Assembly (NCBI GenBank): GCA_902495075.1
Contig: CABUVO010000003.1
Location: 1-64,000, forward strand
DNA from: an uncultured Porphyromonadaceae bacterium
GTDB lineage: Bacteria > Bacteroidota > Bacteroidia > Bacteroidales > Muribaculaceae
DNA: 64,000 bases
Reading direction: 5' to 3'
The notes under the pieces were generated by a model. The model was not told the origin of the DNA and did not search any database. It was given only the letters and a program-made list of their open reading frames with translations. The position numbers were made by a program, and so were the translations under genes. Shown here piece after piece: positions 27,401 to 35,591 of this stretch (positions are counted from its first letter, which is position 1; each line of letters begins with the position of its first letter).

Positions 27401-27775
27401 ATATTCAGCTACAGATATGGTGAAGGCGATCGTCAATTTGGCGAAGTCGTAATTGGAGTTGTTCCTGCAGAGACTCCGGAAGGATGCCCGGTCAAAACAC
27501 GCTCCGGGCAGTTACGAGCTTCCGATGGCAGAACAATACGATATTCAAACACCCTTAACGATAAATGCTACATTGTTCAGAATCCCGATGCTCTTGCTCC
27601 TGCTCCAGGTGCGAAAGCAGAAGAGATATTCACATTTACCGATACCGACCAACCCGCGGGATATGTCATTGACCGAGGACGCAGCCACAACATGATCCTT
27701 TCCATTCCATTGGAAACAATCACTGAAAGTTACGACCGAGACCGCATCATCGCCGACTTCCTCAAGAAACACTGA
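24410..27775 (+). CDS. Large N-acetylmuramoyl-L-alanine amidase-like protein with golvesin-type insert
   Basis: 1121 aa, exported (signal region residues 1-28). A Lys/Ser/Arg-rich segment (about 28-75) may bind anionic polymer. An Amidase_3-like zinc fold appears split. The first part has ALWHSHGRYF and YILPYVVPMLENAGAYVMLPRERD (about 215-270). A golvesin-C-like beta domain follows (about 335-445, AVYVSYKSFPNSSEDAHYTV), then a Glu/Asp-rich linker (about 470-520). The second part has VDMAFALHSDAG and TTLIELMSHQNFADM, carrying the later His and Glu. A fibronectin-like domain and a C-terminal GATase-like segment end the protein. A role in peptidoglycan cleavage or remodelling is inferred; some databases label such proteins xanthan lyase. 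Confidence 0.65.
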   Translation: MKFRRFLYIIIAIIVAIAGFDTTESYAAKKRSKAKTTQTSSKKSTKKSSKKRSSRKKRSTRKKRSTRSKKYSRRTVKVVVPPPEQPSNDTLTLTVNERLLEWIPANLNPGGLRVNSVKPDKMAKVAKVSLNENFTYLPVTRELIDSLAFHAQAALPDSISDYRVNLNVGSRSLAYYITKVDKLPEKFRKNPPFVVEAHPYGKTDKGMENDIVALWHSHGRYFKPGSGAWTWQRPFLFQSVEDTYTMSYILPYVVPMLENAGAYVMLPRERDINRNEVIVDNDTYEGGQIYSQPYYKEMTGSKQWVTGDLEGFIYDLPDFRDTENPFENGTYRQTSTITGGKPSVAAWYADIPEDGEYAVYVSYKSFPNSSEDAHYTVNYSGGSKEFRVNQAMGGGTWIYLGTFPLTKGYSDTEPVVTLTNLSDKGEGMVITADAVKIGGGMGNIARSDRRSDIYYDPSTPEEPSSNLSNRAEPEGEEEVAENEEEEEEDEEDEETVGENENEGDETDETPDTKPADTSVPAEPMTPLTPRRAPTFRTSGMPRFLEGARYWLQWAGFPEPVYAPYHGSDDYKDDYTSRGLWVNYLAGGSRVLPNREGLNIPVDMAFALHSDAGKRADDSFVGTLGIYFSQNGDSYRDGTPRINSRMLTDLVMRQISNDIRRQYEPSWTRRSMWDKSYVEARVPEVPTTLIELMSHQNFADMMYGLDPTFKFTVGRAIYKGIARFLAERKDRELVIQPLPVKNFAITREKKNLYRLSWQPTPDPLEETAMPDKYVILSRNQGELGFHKIGETSKTHYDLKVADNEIHSFRIIALNRGGQSFPSETLALRESPGATKPVLIINGFTRISGPSNFKDGNRAGFDAENDFGVPYIRDIAFTGDQMEFNRNAGESFGRSATNYTTQIIAGNTFDYPYIHGESIANAGYGFVSASVGAVESGDVKLSNYKNIDLILGKQKAGIVGNGKSGVNFKTFTPELERELQIFSDHGGNLLISGENVVSDIFSYRYGEGDRQFGEVVIGVVPAETPEGCPVKTRSGQLRASDGRTIRYSNTLNDKCYIVQNPDALAPAPGAKAEEIFTFTDTDQPAGYVIDRGRSHNMILSIPLETITESYDRDRIIADFLKKH

Positions 27776-27828
27776 CCTCCCCCTTTAACCTCTTACCTCT
27801 CCCCTTTAACCTTTTACCTCTATAAGTT
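27776..27828 (+). repeat. 21-bp tandem duplicate built of heptamers
   Basis: CCCCTTTAACCTCTTACCTCT (27780-27800) is followed at once by a second copy (27801-27821) with one change. Within each copy the period is 7 nt (CTTTAAC, CTCTTAC, CTCTCCC). It fills the whole gap between the amidase stop and the GT2 start. Confidence 0.7.
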
Positions 27829-29298
27829 ATGACCATCATAAGATTCACCAACGTCAATGATCTCCGCGAAGCGATCTTTCACGCTCCACTGGAGCAATAT
27901 GTGCTCGTACAACTCGACGACAGAGAGATAGAACTCGATCCTGACTGCATACACCGTTACACGGAAATAGCATCGGAAATAGATTCAACGCTTACGTATT
28001 CCTATTTCCGCGAACGTAATGAAGACGGGAGTCTGATGCTTCACCCCGTCAATGATTACCAGCCTGGATCAGTGCGTGATGATTTCGACTTCGGTCCCCT
28101 TGTGCTGCTGAATGCAGCTGATGTGCTCTCTGCGACAGAAGATTTCACAAGTGAGGAATCGGAAATGCTCGATGGCGGATGGTATGCATTGCGCCTGCGC
28201 ATCACAATCGGCAAGATGATGGCGATGATTCCCGAATATCTTTACACCGCAACCCGCGTGGATTATCGTAAAAGCGGTGAAAAGCAGCATGACTATGTAG
28301 ATCCTCGCAACCGGGAATACCAACTCCAGATGGAGAAGGCCCTTACAGATCATCTTAGACAGATCGACGGACTTGTGATACCGGAATCGACCACCGTTGA
28401 TTATGACGCAGAGAAATTTCCCGTAGAGGCATCTGTGGTGATACCGGTAAGGAACCGCGTACGCACTGTGATGGACGCTGTCAATTCAGCATTAAGTCAG
28501 GAATGCGATTTCCCGTTCAACGTTATCGTTGTGGATAATGAGTCGACAGATGGAACACGCGAACTTCTTGAGGACGTAAAAGATCCTCGTTTTGTACTCA
28601 TTAAGGTAGGTGTGGAAGAGAACCTTGGAATCGGAGGATGTTGGAACCGCGCCCTGCTTTCCGAACATTGCGGACGTTTTGCCGTGCAACTCGACTCTGA
28701 TGATCTATATAATTCTCCAGATGTTTTGAAAACAATCGTCAACCGGTTCCGTGCCGGCAATTTCGGCATGGTTATCGGAAGCTATATGATGGTTGATTTC
28801 GATGGGAATCCTATTCCGCCTGGACTTATAAGCCATGATGAGTGGACAGACACTAATGGTCCGAACAATGCATTGCGCATAAACGGATTCGGCGCGCCAC
28901 GCGCATTCTTTACTCCGGTGGCACGACGCTTCCTGTTTCCTAACGTCAGCTACGGAGAGGATTACGCCATGGCATTGAGAATTAGCCGGGAATATAGCAT
29001 CGGCAGGATTTATGAACCCCTGTATCTTTGCCGCCGATGGGAGGGAAATTCCGATGCCGCACTCTCCATCGAAAAGACTAACGCCAATAATAATTACAAA
29101 GATTGCCTCAGATCAATCGAACTTATGGCACGTGTGCGCCAGAACATGCAGAGCAGACCTATGCCGGGACTGCCAATCCCCGATTTAGGAGCATTGATGG
29201 GACCCGGACACGACAGAGGGGATTCATGGAACGAGGACGAAGAAGATGAGGATGATTTCGACGATTTCGATGGTGACGACTCTGACATTCAATTTTAA
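27829..29298 (+). CDS. Glycosyltransferase family 2 protein with acidic tail
   Basis: 489 aa, no signal peptide. An N-terminal domain of about 185 residues (MTIIRFTNVNDLREAIFHAP...) has no clear family. The GT-A domain follows (about 200-420): ASVVIPVRNRVRTVMDAVNSAL, VVDNESTDGTRELL, NRALLSEHCGRFAVQLDSDDLY (the DxD-type metal site) and YGEDYAMALRISREYSIG. The last 20 residues are almost all Asp/Glu. The gene leads directly into the DUF4922 gene 12 nt away. It transfers a sugar from a nucleotide donor; acceptor unknown. Confidence 0.8.
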   Translation: MTIIRFTNVNDLREAIFHAPLEQYVLVQLDDREIELDPDCIHRYTEIASEIDSTLTYSYFRERNEDGSLMLHPVNDYQPGSVRDDFDFGPLVLLNAADVLSATEDFTSEESEMLDGGWYALRLRITIGKMMAMIPEYLYTATRVDYRKSGEKQHDYVDPRNREYQLQMEKALTDHLRQIDGLVIPESTTVDYDAEKFPVEASVVIPVRNRVRTVMDAVNSALSQECDFPFNVIVVDNESTDGTRELLEDVKDPRFVLIKVGVEENLGIGGCWNRALLSEHCGRFAVQLDSDDLYNSPDVLKTIVNRFRAGNFGMVIGSYMMVDFDGNPIPPGLISHDEWTDTNGPNNALRINGFGAPRAFFTPVARRFLFPNVSYGEDYAMALRISREYSIGRIYEPLYLCRRWEGNSDAALSIEKTNANNNYKDCLRSIELMARVRQNMQSRPMPGLPIPDLGALMGPGHDRGDSWNEDEEDEDDFDDFDGDDSDIQF

Positions 29299-29310
29299 TT
29301 CACAGGCGGT

Positions 29311-30273
29311 ATGCAGACATTATCTATCGACCATATCAATGACCTTATCGAAGCTCAGTTGCAAACGTGGCAAGAGGCGAAAGTAAATTTCGATCGCCTA
29401 CGGGAGATCGAGCGCAAGCCGATGCCGTTAGGCAATTTCCCGGTTGCGGCTCAATTGAATCCGGCACGTATCCGTTCTACAGGTGCGTCTGTCGATAAGG
29501 AATCCATCTCCAAACGCAGCTGCTTCCTATGCAAGGCAAACCGTCCAGAAGAGCAGATGTCTGGAATATGGCCTACGGAGGAGTGGGAACTTCTCGTCAA
29601 CCCCTTCCCTATTTTACCGGTGCATTTCACAATTGCATCTACCAAGCATATTCCTCAAGCAGAAATTCCTGCTGATATGGCGATAATGGCAGAGAATGCT
29701 CCATCCTTGATATTTTTTTATAATGGTGCCCGTGCCGGAGCCTCAGCACCGGACCATCTACATTGTCAGGCAATGCTCAAATCCGAACTTCCCATAGTTG
29801 ATCTCGTGGAGAAGCATCATCCTGAAAAAAGAGGGGGATGGATGAGCAGTGAAGAGTATGGATTGGATCTTCCGTTCAACTTTATGAGCGCAATCATAAA
29901 ACCGGGGTTACCGGGAATGTTCAATCTCTCACGCGCTTTGACAGCATTCGGAATTGACAGCACGACGGGAGAAAAAGACACAGGGCTTATAAACGCTTTC
30001 TTCTGGATTTCCGATTCCGGATTCCTGCGGATAGTGATAGTGCCCCGACGTGCCCACCGGCCATCGCTATATTTCCTTCCTGAGGGAGAAAGATACATGA
30101 TCAGCCCGGGAGCCGTCGACATGGCAGGTCTTATAATTGTGCCCCGTGAAGAGGATTTCCGGCGACTCTCACCTGAAATCATATCCCGCATTTATGCCGA
30201 AACGGCTTTTGCAGAACCGCTACCTGAGGAAATAAAAGCGAACTTCAGACCTCCGGAAAATTTATTAGACTGA
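29311..30273 (+). CDS. DUF4922 protein, HIT/GalT-like fold
   Basis: 320 aa, cytoplasmic. It carries SCFLCKANRPEEQ near residue 70 (paired cysteines) and GASAPDHLHCQAML near residue 148, whose H-x-H-x-Q resembles the nucleotide-binding histidine motif of HIT/GalT-type transferases and phosphorylases. This fits DUF4922. With the preceding GT2 it may supply or recycle a sugar nucleotide, but this is inference from the motif and the tight linkage (12 nt before it, 1 nt after it). Confidence 0.65.
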   Translation: MQTLSIDHINDLIEAQLQTWQEAKVNFDRLREIERKPMPLGNFPVAAQLNPARIRSTGASVDKESISKRSCFLCKANRPEEQMSGIWPTEEWELLVNPFPILPVHFTIASTKHIPQAEIPADMAIMAENAPSLIFFYNGARAGASAPDHLHCQAMLKSELPIVDLVEKHHPEKRGGWMSSEEYGLDLPFNFMSAIIKPGLPGMFNLSRALTAFGIDSTTGEKDTGLINAFFWISDSGFLRIVIVPRRAHRPSLYFLPEGERYMISPGAVDMAGLIIVPREEDFRRLSPEIISRIYAETAFAEPLPEEIKANFRPPENLLD

Positions 30274-30274
30274 T

Positions 30275-31606
30275 ATGACTGAAACAGCGACATATACGCC
30301 TCCCACCGGGAAATCTTCACCATGGCTCTGGATTCCCACAACATATATTGCCGAAGGTCTCCCCTATTTTGCAGTCAACACGTTGACAGTGCTGATGTAC
30401 CACAATATGGGAATCGGACTGGCAGAAATGGCTTTCTTTACCGGCTGGCTGTATCTTCCATGGGTAATAAAGCCCTTCTGGAGTCCTTTCATTGATCTTA
30501 TAAAGACCAAACGCGCCTGGACTATTGCGATGCAGTTTCTTATGGCATTCTCACTTGCTGCCATCGGACTGTTGCTGCCAACATCATTCTTTTTCACTTC
30601 CACTCTCATTTTCTTCTGGCTAACTGCATTTTTTTCAGCAACCCACGACATTGCGGCGGATGGATATTACATGATTGAGCTGCCGGCTCATGATCAGGCA
30701 GCTTTCGTAGGGGTGAGATCCACATTCTACCGTATTGCCTCCGTGATCGGACAGGGTGGACTTGTAATGCTCGCAGGTTATCTGGAATTGCATTGCGAAT
30801 CGGTATCTGCCGCATGGTCACGCGTGTTCCTTCTTCTCGGGCTCATATTTCTACTTATAGGACTATACCATACCCGCTTCATGCCGAGACCGGAAGGCGA
30901 CAAACCGATGCCGGGAGTAACGCCCAAAACAATATTACGGGATTTCGGAAGAACTTTCGTAACGTTTTTCGAAAAACCACACATCGTTTCCGCCCTTCTT
31001 TTTATGTTGCTATACAGATTGCCTGAGGCAATGTGTCTGAAACTGGTGCAGCCATTCCTTGTGTCTCCTCGCGAAGCCGGGGGACTTGCTCTGACCACAT
31101 CCGAAGTCGGTTTTGTAAACGGCACGGTTGGAGTGGTGGCATTGCTTGCAGGGGGAATACTTGGGGGAATAGCGATTTCTCGCGGAGGATTAAAGAAGTG
31201 GCTGTGGCCGATGGCTCTCGCCCTTACTCTGCCGTGTGTTTTCTACTGCGGATTGGCTATGTGGCAACCCGATAATTTTATCCTTATCTGCACTGCCATA
31301 TTCATCGAGCAGTTTGGCTACGGCTTTGGATTCACGGCATTCATGCTTTATCTGATATACTTCAGCCGTGGTGAAAGCAAAACATCCCATTATGCGTTCT
31401 GCACCGCTTTCATGGCTTTGGGGATGATGCTGCCGGGGATGGCAGCGGGGTGGCTTCACGACACCTTCGCTCAGTATCACATATTCGGAGCCGACGGACC
31501 TCAGGGATATGTCAATTTCTTCTGGTGGGTGATGCTTTGCTGCGCTGCTACATTTGCAGTGTGTCTCGGTGTGAAAATCGAACCGGAATTTGGCAAAAAG
31601 AATTAA
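30275..31606 (+). CDS. MFS transporter, AmpG-like
   Basis: 443 aa with about 12 membrane helices. The N-terminus YIAEGLPYFAVNTLTVLMYHNMGIG and WLYLPWVIKPFWSPFIDLIKTKRAWTIAMQ, together with SATHDIAADGYYM, resemble AmpG-type permeases that import anhydro-muropeptides. It starts 1 nt after the DUF4922 stop, so amidase, GT2, DUF4922 and this permease form one transcription unit. Peptidoglycan-fragment uptake is the best guess; another sugar or siderophore-like substrate is possible. Confidence 0.7.
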   Translation: MTETATYTPPTGKSSPWLWIPTTYIAEGLPYFAVNTLTVLMYHNMGIGLAEMAFFTGWLYLPWVIKPFWSPFIDLIKTKRAWTIAMQFLMAFSLAAIGLLLPTSFFFTSTLIFFWLTAFFSATHDIAADGYYMIELPAHDQAAFVGVRSTFYRIASVIGQGGLVMLAGYLELHCESVSAAWSRVFLLLGLIFLLIGLYHTRFMPRPEGDKPMPGVTPKTILRDFGRTFVTFFEKPHIVSALLFMLLYRLPEAMCLKLVQPFLVSPREAGGLALTTSEVGFVNGTVGVVALLAGGILGGIAISRGGLKKWLWPMALALTLPCVFYCGLAMWQPDNFILICTAIFIEQFGYGFGFTAFMLYLIYFSRGESKTSHYAFCTAFMALGMMLPGMAAGWLHDTFAQYHIFGADGPQGYVNFFWWVMLCCAATFAVCLGVKIEPEFGKKN

Positions 31607-31621
31607 GTTTGACTAATTTTG
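31589..31621 (+). promoter_or_regulatory. Internal promoter abutting the tamL start codon
   Basis: TTTG at 31589-31592, a 21-nt spacer and TAATTTTG at 31614-31621. By the spacing seen elsewhere here, transcription would begin near 31628, that is at the GTG start (31626), giving a leaderless or nearly leaderless mRNA. It partly overlaps the 3' end of the MFS gene. Confidence 0.4.
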
Positions 31622-31625
31622 CATT

Positions 31626-33980
31626 GTGAATAAAATTTCCTTAAAATATCTGCTCTTGATGCTGTCGGCTATATTGCTGGCAGTAGCATTGCTGTCGGGA
31701 TGTTCGTCGGCTCGTCATGTGCCGGAGGGGAAATTTCTTCTTGACGACGTAAAAATACACCTTAACGATTCAACAGGACGCCTCAATGAGCAGCAGCTGA
31801 TGACATATGTGCGCATGCAACCCAATCACAAGATGCTGTGGTCTACTAAATTCCGTCTCGGGATATACAATATGAGCGGCAAAGACTCAACAAAATGGTG
31901 GAACCGCTGGATACGCAAACTTGGTGAAGCTCCCGTGATTTTCGATTCAACAACGTCTCTATCCGATGCCGAGCAATTACGCAAGGCGATGGTGAATGCA
32001 GGATTCCTTGATGCCTCGGTATCCATTGATACTGTTGCCAACCGCAAAAAACGCAAAATGAGGGTTGAGTATGACCTGTCCGCAGGTAAACCTCACATAA
32101 TACGCACAGTTGATTATGCATTTCCTAATGACACTCTGCGCCAGCTCATCATGCAGGATTCCAACCACTTCACTGTGCGTCCCGGGGATCCGCTCGATAT
32201 CTCTTTGCTTGAAACTCAACGGGATCTTCTGACCACTCGTCTCCGCAATCATGGCTATTATGCATTCGGGAAAGAGTTTATCACCTTCAATGCAGACACC
32301 ACGGAAGGATCTTACGACGTGGATCTCACCATGACCGTAAAGCCAGCCTACCCCTCCGATTCGCCTAATTATCTGATCGATACACACAAAGAATATGTCG
32401 TAAAGAATATATATTATATAATGGATTATGATCCCGGTGTGACGGAAGATTATCGCCATTATCATGCTGTTGACACCGTAAACTATAAGGACATAACCAT
32501 CTTATACGGAGCAAAGCGTTATCTCCGACCCAGTGTGCTTTATGACAACTGTTTCATTCGACAAGGGAAAAAATACAGTCTTCGCGATGTCAACAATACA
32601 TATTCTGCTCTCGGAAGGCTCACTATACTAAAATTCATAAACATTCGGTTCAATCCTGTCGGCTCACTTGGTGACCTGGGGATGCTTGACGCCTATATTC
32701 TCCTGACTCCCGGAAAGAGCCAGAGTTTTTCTGCCGAACTGGAGGGCACAAACTCCGAAGGCGATTTAGGTGTGGCTGCCGGATTGAGTTATTCACACCG
32801 CAATCTGGCCAAAGGATCGGAAACGCTCACTGCCAAGCTACGTGGCGCTTATGAATCGCTGAGTGGCAATCTCAGCGGACTGATCCACGACCGCTATCTT
32901 GAACTCGGCGCGGAAGTGGGTATCAATTTCCCTAAATTCAAGGCTCCCCTCCTCAGAGAAAGTTTCAAACGGCGCATCAAGGCTACTACCGAATTCAATG
33001 TCTCCATGAACTATCAGGAGCGACCGGAATATACCCGCATTATCTCCACTGCAGGCTGGAGCTATAAATGGTCGGAACGGTTCAACCGCAACAGGCATAC
33101 CTTCACGCCAATTGACATCAATTATGTGTATCTCCCGGAAAGTACCAACGACTTTCTTGACGAAATAGCACCCGACAATCCTCTTCTGCGTTATAGTTAT
33201 GAGGATCACTTCATAATGCGACTTGGCTATAGTTTCTACCATACCAACAAACGGCAACAGACTCCATGGTTGCGTTCTCTTCAGAGCAACATCTATACAG
33301 TCCGGGTAAATGCGGAAGTGGCGGGTAATTTCCTTTTTGCGTTGAGCAGCATCTTCAACCATCGTTCCGATTTCCATTCCCAACCCTATAAAGTGTTTGG
33401 AATCCACTATTCACAATATGCAAAGATAGACGGAGATTTCTCCTACCTTCATATTTTCGATACGCGCAATTCACTGGCGTGCCGTTTCGGACTGGGCGTG
33501 GGTGTGCCTTATGGCAATTCGGCAGTGCTGCCATTCGAGAAACGTTTCTATGGAGGAGGAGCAAACGGAGTGAGAGGATGGGATGTCCGCACGCTCGGTC
33601 CGGGACGTTTTCCGGGAACTAATTCCGTAAGCGACTTTATAAACCAATGTGGCGACATTCGCATTGATCTGAGCGTGGAATACCGGGCGAAACTGTTCTG
33701 GATTCTTGAAGGAGCCGTTTTCGCTGATGCAGGAAATATATGGACAATCCATAATTATCCCAACCAGCCCGGAGGAATGTTCAAGTTTAATTCGTTTTAT
33801 AAAGAGATAGCCGCAGCCTATGGCATCGGTCTGCGTCTTGACTTCAATTATTTCTTACTCCGATTCGATATGGGTATGAAAGCGCATAACCCGGCAATGG
33901 GACAAGAACCCTGGCCCTTGATTCATCCCGACTGGCACCGCGACCATTCTTTCCATTTCTCCATCGGATATCCATTCTGA
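31626..33980 (+). CDS. TamL-like lipid-anchored Omp85 (BamA/TamA family) protein
   Basis: 784 aa from a GTG start. The N-terminus MNKISLKYLLLMLSAILLAVALLSG-C is a lipoprotein signal (LSGC), the mark of Bacteroidetes TamL as against TamA. POTRA-like domains cover roughly residues 35-370 (LSAGKPHIIRTVDYAF, DISLLETQRDLLTTRLRNHGYYAF, LRDVNNTYSALGRLTILKFINIRF). A 16-strand barrel follows, with the Omp85 loop-6-type motif FYGGGANGVRGWDVRTLGPG and the ending DHSFHFSIGYPF. It assembles or transports proteins at the outer membrane. No TamB-like gene is next to it. The next gene starts 2 nt after its stop. Confidence 0.85.
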   Translation: MNKISLKYLLLMLSAILLAVALLSGCSSARHVPEGKFLLDDVKIHLNDSTGRLNEQQLMTYVRMQPNHKMLWSTKFRLGIYNMSGKDSTKWWNRWIRKLGEAPVIFDSTTSLSDAEQLRKAMVNAGFLDASVSIDTVANRKKRKMRVEYDLSAGKPHIIRTVDYAFPNDTLRQLIMQDSNHFTVRPGDPLDISLLETQRDLLTTRLRNHGYYAFGKEFITFNADTTEGSYDVDLTMTVKPAYPSDSPNYLIDTHKEYVVKNIYYIMDYDPGVTEDYRHYHAVDTVNYKDITILYGAKRYLRPSVLYDNCFIRQGKKYSLRDVNNTYSALGRLTILKFINIRFNPVGSLGDLGMLDAYILLTPGKSQSFSAELEGTNSEGDLGVAAGLSYSHRNLAKGSETLTAKLRGAYESLSGNLSGLIHDRYLELGAEVGINFPKFKAPLLRESFKRRIKATTEFNVSMNYQERPEYTRIISTAGWSYKWSERFNRNRHTFTPIDINYVYLPESTNDFLDEIAPDNPLLRYSYEDHFIMRLGYSFYHTNKRQQTPWLRSLQSNIYTVRVNAEVAGNFLFALSSIFNHRSDFHSQPYKVFGIHYSQYAKIDGDFSYLHIFDTRNSLACRFGLGVGVPYGNSAVLPFEKRFYGGGANGVRGWDVRTLGPGRFPGTNSVSDFINQCGDIRIDLSVEYRAKLFWILEGAVFADAGNIWTIHNYPNQPGGMFKFNSFYKEIAAAYGIGLRLDFNYFLLRFDMGMKAHNPAMGQEPWPLIHPDWHRDHSFHFSIGYPF

Positions 33981-33982
33981 TT

Positions 33983-34633
33983 ATGAAAAAATTAGTGATA
34001 TTTGACCTTGACGGAACTCTACTGAATACCATCGCCGACCTCGGTGATGCGTGCAACTATGCGCTGCGTACAATGGGATATTCCGAACATGCTCTCGCAA
34101 CATATAATTACATGGTAGGAAACGGCGTTCGTAAACTCATAGAACGCGCTGAGCCGGATGCCGACAAGACAACGATAGACCGGCTGCTGGAGCTCTTTCG
34201 CGAATATTACGACGAACACTCCACAGACCATACCACTCCCTATCCCGGAATACCGGAACTTCTGACAAAACTCCATGAGAATGGAGTGGCGATAGCGGTT
34301 GCATCAAATAAATATCAGTCTGCCGTCGACAGGATCATACCCCATTTCTTTCCGGGTATTCCGTTTGTGGCGATAATGGGACAGATTGAAGACCGCCCTG
34401 TGAAACCGGATCCTTCAATTGTTTTCGCCATCCTCAACAAATATCCCACACCGAAATCAGATGTGCTTTACGTAGGTGATTCTGCCGTGGATATGGAGAC
34501 TGCAAGACGCGCCTGCATTGATTCAGTTGGAGTGACATGGGGCTTCCGTCCTGTGTCTGAACTCCGCGGGGCATATGCAGACAATATAGTGACCTCTCCA
34601 TCAGAAATAATAACTCTTGCCGGAGTAAAATAA
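33983..34633 (+). CDS. HAD hydrolase, phosphoglycolate-phosphatase-like
   Basis: 216-aa cytoplasmic HAD phosphatase: motif I FDLDGTLLNT at residues 7-16, motif II VASNK near residue 110, a Lys in RPVKPDPS near residue 145, and motif IV VGDSAVDMETARRA near residue 165. Cap helices follow motif I. The Gph/PGP-like subfamily fits, but many sugar phosphates are possible substrates. Co-transcribed with tamL. Confidence 0.85.
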   Translation: MKKLVIFDLDGTLLNTIADLGDACNYALRTMGYSEHALATYNYMVGNGVRKLIERAEPDADKTTIDRLLELFREYYDEHSTDHTTPYPGIPELLTKLHENGVAIAVASNKYQSAVDRIIPHFFPGIPFVAIMGQIEDRPVKPDPSIVFAILNKYPTPKSDVLYVGDSAVDMETARRACIDSVGVTWGFRPVSELRGAYADNIVTSPSEIITLAGVK

Positions 34634-34637
34634 GAAA

Positions 34638-34707
34638 TTCAACTTTTACAAGCAAAAAGTTGAGGTTTATAAGTTTAATTGCGCAGAGCGCAGTTTATAA
34701 GTTAATT
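34638..34707 (+). repeat. 70-nt dispersed element, copy 1
   Basis: It contains hairpin CAACTTTT/AAAAGTTG (34640-34647, 34655-34662) and a GCGC-AGA-GCGC mini-hairpin (34681-34691) inside A/T-rich arms TTTATAAGTTTA and GTTTATAAGTTA. A second copy lies at 60410-60479 on the other strand, 59 of 70 positions identical; changes in the first stem loop and in the GCGC loop leave the stems intact. It sits right after the HAD stop and may serve as a terminator. Confidence 0.6.
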
Positions 34708-34714
34708 CATTGCA

Positions 34715-35497
34715 ATGATTCATACTCAAACTTTCTTCAATTCTGCTAACGAATCAAATCCGGAAGGAGAACTTGCCGTGAATGTTCTGGTGAGCAATAT
34801 AATTGAGATTGCAACTGCCCATGCAAACGCACTGGGGATAGGTAATCCAACAATGGCACATCTCGGAGCCGGATGGGTCCTCTCTCGCCTTACTCTTGAG
34901 ATGACACACTATCCAGCATGCAACACATCCTATACAATCAGCACATGGGTGGAAAACTGGAACCGCCATTTCTCCACTCGTGATTTCTCTGTCGAAGATC
35001 AGGAGGGAAATGTGTTAGGCTACGCAAGGTCTGTCTGGATGGTGCTGGATATGAACACCCATGACAATTTCGGACTTTCCCATCTGTCATTGCCCGAAGA
35101 TGCGGTAACAGATAAGGAATGTCCTATAGCTCCGCAGGCAAAACACGTTGAGATCATGCCTTTTGACACACCTGTTGAGAATATACCTGCCCGTGCGCTC
35201 AAGGCAAATTCTCCCGATGCTGAATATACATTCAAATATAATGACATAGATTTTTATCGTCATGTCAATACTGTGAGATATATCACAATTCTCCTCAATC
35301 AATATACCCTCGCGGATTTCGACAGGAATTTCGTCAAACGTCTTGAACTGTCGTTTCTCCATGAAGGTAGTTTCGGCGACACAGTGAGTATCTTGCGGCA
35401 CAATTCCTCGGACTCGGATTCATCATATTCATTGGTATCACACAAAACCCGACAACCGGTTATATTTGCAAGATTATCCCTATCTTCAAGAGAATGA
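34715..35497 (+). CDS. Acyl-ACP thioesterase
   Basis: 260 aa of the Acyl-ACP_TE family, a double hot-dog. The first half has GAGWVLSRLTLEMTHYPACNTSYTISTWVENWNRHFSTRDFSV. The second half opens with YTFKYNDIDFYRHVNTVRYITILLNQ near residue 175, containing the Asn/His catalytic region. It releases free fatty acids from acyl carrier protein in the cytoplasm. Preceded by the 70-nt repeat and followed by palindromes, so probably monocistronic. Confidence 0.88.
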   Translation: MIHTQTFFNSANESNPEGELAVNVLVSNIIEIATAHANALGIGNPTMAHLGAGWVLSRLTLEMTHYPACNTSYTISTWVENWNRHFSTRDFSVEDQEGNVLGYARSVWMVLDMNTHDNFGLSHLSLPEDAVTDKECPIAPQAKHVEIMPFDTPVENIPARALKANSPDAEYTFKYNDIDFYRHVNTVRYITILLNQYTLADFDRNFVKRLELSFLHEGSFGDTVSILRHNSSDSDSSYSLVSHKTRQPVIFARLSLSSRE

Positions 35498-35500
35498 TTT

Positions 35501-35515
35501 TGCACACTATGTGCA
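35501..35515. promoter_or_regulatory. 15-bp palindrome upstream of the Zn ATPase
   Basis: TGCACA-CTA-TGTGCA, perfect 6-bp arms, 13 bp before the larger 40-bp palindrome. It may be an additional operator site or the end of the thioesterase transcript. Confidence 0.35.
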
Positions 35516-35528
35516 CTTTGAATTATAT

Positions 35529-35568
35529 AAATTTGCAGCGTCACAATATATTGTGACGCTGCAAATTT
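35529..35568. promoter_or_regulatory. 40-bp perfect palindrome before the Zn ATPase gene
   Basis: The left half AAATTTGCAGCGTCACAATA (35529-35548) is the exact reverse complement of the right half (35549-35568). A -7-like TAAATTTG (35528-35535) is built into its left end, and a second small palindrome TGTTATAACA (35568-35577) overlaps its right end, resembling cores of Fur-family boxes. It lies 24 nt before the ATPase ATG. It could be the operator of the Fur-family repressor encoded downstream, a terminator of the thioesterase gene, or both. Confidence 0.5.
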
Positions 35569-35591
35569 GTTATAACATCAAAGATTCAGTT

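Noticed and set aside
32838..33407. Minus-strand frame inside the TamL gene
   Set aside because: Shadow of a clear Omp85 barrel.
35466..35591. Longer N-terminus for the P1B ATPase
   Set aside because: It would translate through the 40-bp palindrome and the predicted -7 box and add no conserved sequence.
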